Below are positions 63,603 through 64,000 of a stretch of 64,000 bases of DNA, one piece after another. The stretch lies in the NCBI RefSeq assembly GCF_009380165.1, contig NZ_WHUF01000003.1:310001-374000 (forward strand), given 5' to 3'. The stretch is from Rugamonas rivuli (GTDB lineage Bacteria; Pseudomonadota; Gammaproteobacteria; Burkholderiales; Burkholderiaceae_D). The notes under the pieces are model-generated. The model was given only the letters and a program-made list of their open reading frames with translations. It was not told where the DNA came from and ran no database searches. Position 1 is the stretch's first letter, and each line of letters starts with the position of its first letter. The position numbers and the translations under genes are program-made.

Positions 63603-63848
63603 TCAGTTGGAACGGCTAAGGCCGGCGGCACGAAAACACCATTCAACGGCCATCAAGGCGGCCAGTTGGGCGATAGTGCCTGGGAGGAGCAAGGAGGATG
63701 CGGCGGGAAAACCTGTGCCGTCTGGATACTGGTGCCAGCCTAGCTGGCGGCGGATCTCGTCGGGAGTTGGCGGAGGGCGGTGATCGCACTCACGCTGATG
63801 CATGTAGGCACGAACCTGTTCCTTGCTAGGATGGGAAGTGGCTGTCAT
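63603..63848 (-). CDS. Small hypothetical protein
   Basis: An 81-residue protein starting MTATSHPSKEQVRAYMHQRE, with CDHRPPPTPDEIRRQLGWHQ. There are two in-frame ATGs; the second (63848) is 8 bases from AAGGAG and is preferred over 63854, only 2 bases away. The C-terminal half is mildly hydrophobic (LPGTIAQLAALMAVEW). Family unknown. The remaining 150 bp to the window end show nothing supported. Confidence 0.65.
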   Translation of the reverse strand: MTATSHPSKEQVRAYMHQRECDHRPPPTPDEIRRQLGWHQYPDGTGFPAASSLLLPGTIAQLAALMAVEWCFRAAGLSRSN

Positions 63849-64000
63849 GCGCATGGCTCCTTCGTAAGATAGCTAACAATATCGTATCATGTGGTGACTT
63901 GATTGATATAGATCAGCTAAACCGCGTTGCCATTTTGGCACAAACACCACAAAAGTGGCTTGCATTAGTGCAATTTCCACCCCGTCTTTACTTGTTTTTA

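Overview
The window looks like chromosome of a GC-rich betaproteobacterium of the Oxalobacteraceae (Janthinobacterium / Duganella / Massilia type). The evidence is the rpsP-rimM-trmD-rplS order, the etfBA plus acyl-CoA dehydrogenase block, the protein flavour throughout, and a large chitin/N-acetylglucosamine locus. No rRNA, tRNA, CRISPR array, prophage or complete insertion sequence was seen. The genus is an inference from protein character only.

Left part (1-8050): a bufferin-type copper-stress locus in which BufB (DUF692) and BufC (DUF2063) are fused in one frame, cut by the window edge, with bufA beside it. Then come a YjfB-like protein, mobB, the type II secretion accessory pair gspA-gspB with two small upstream genes, and an exported DUF2807 protein built from eight regular 39-residue repeats. 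An 85-bp inverted-repeat element follows it.

Centre-left (8050-26700): the chitin/GlcNAc locus. A strong promoter drives ten tightly packed genes: GlcNAc kinase, GntR/HutC regulator, nagA, nagB-II, sugar-binding protein, two permeases, cytoplasmic GH3 hexosaminidase, AmpG-like MFS transporter and ABC ATPase. Next are an exported TPR protein, a secreted GH18 chitinase with a second GntR/HutC regulator, a divergent TonB-dependent receptor and a cupin-like protein. Together they form a complete route: chitinase outside, receptor in the outer membrane, ABC/MFS import, hydrolysis, phosphorylation, deacetylation and deamination to fructose-6-phosphate. The same 18-bp sequence pattern (AATACCA-N7-ACC) lies at all three predicted control points, so one regulon is likely. 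A mobile palindromic repeat forms the start of the sugar-binding protein's signal peptide.

Middle (26700-44600): a thioredoxin-reductase-like flavoprotein under an Rrf2 regulator, acylphosphatase, small membrane proteins, an M16 peptidase, a DUF3579 protein, a CobD-like protein, a CoA pyrophosphatase and the rpsP-rimM-trmD-rplS operon. Then a TM2-like protein, a glycine-zipper protein, a divergent proline-dehydrogenase-like enzyme, an orphan HicB, a siderophore-interacting reductase with a divergent MarR regulator, a second copy of the 85-bp element, an acyl-CoA dehydrogenase, etfA, etfB and a TusA-like protein.

Right part (44600-64000): alaS, ugpQ-like, an M48 lipoprotein protease, a CoA-transferase coupled to a protein resembling a degenerate primase fold, a DUF1223 protein, a TonB-like protein, an MFS/LysR pair, a four-gene operon led by a J-domain protein with three unrecognised partners, glnS, a CHASE-domain sensor kinase, and a protein with a nine-copy YSAAPG tail. 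The most interesting leads are the shared operator pattern, the BufB-BufC fusion, the repeat inside a signal peptide, the structure-conserving 85-bp element, the J-domain operon, the primase-like protein and the YSAAPG protein.
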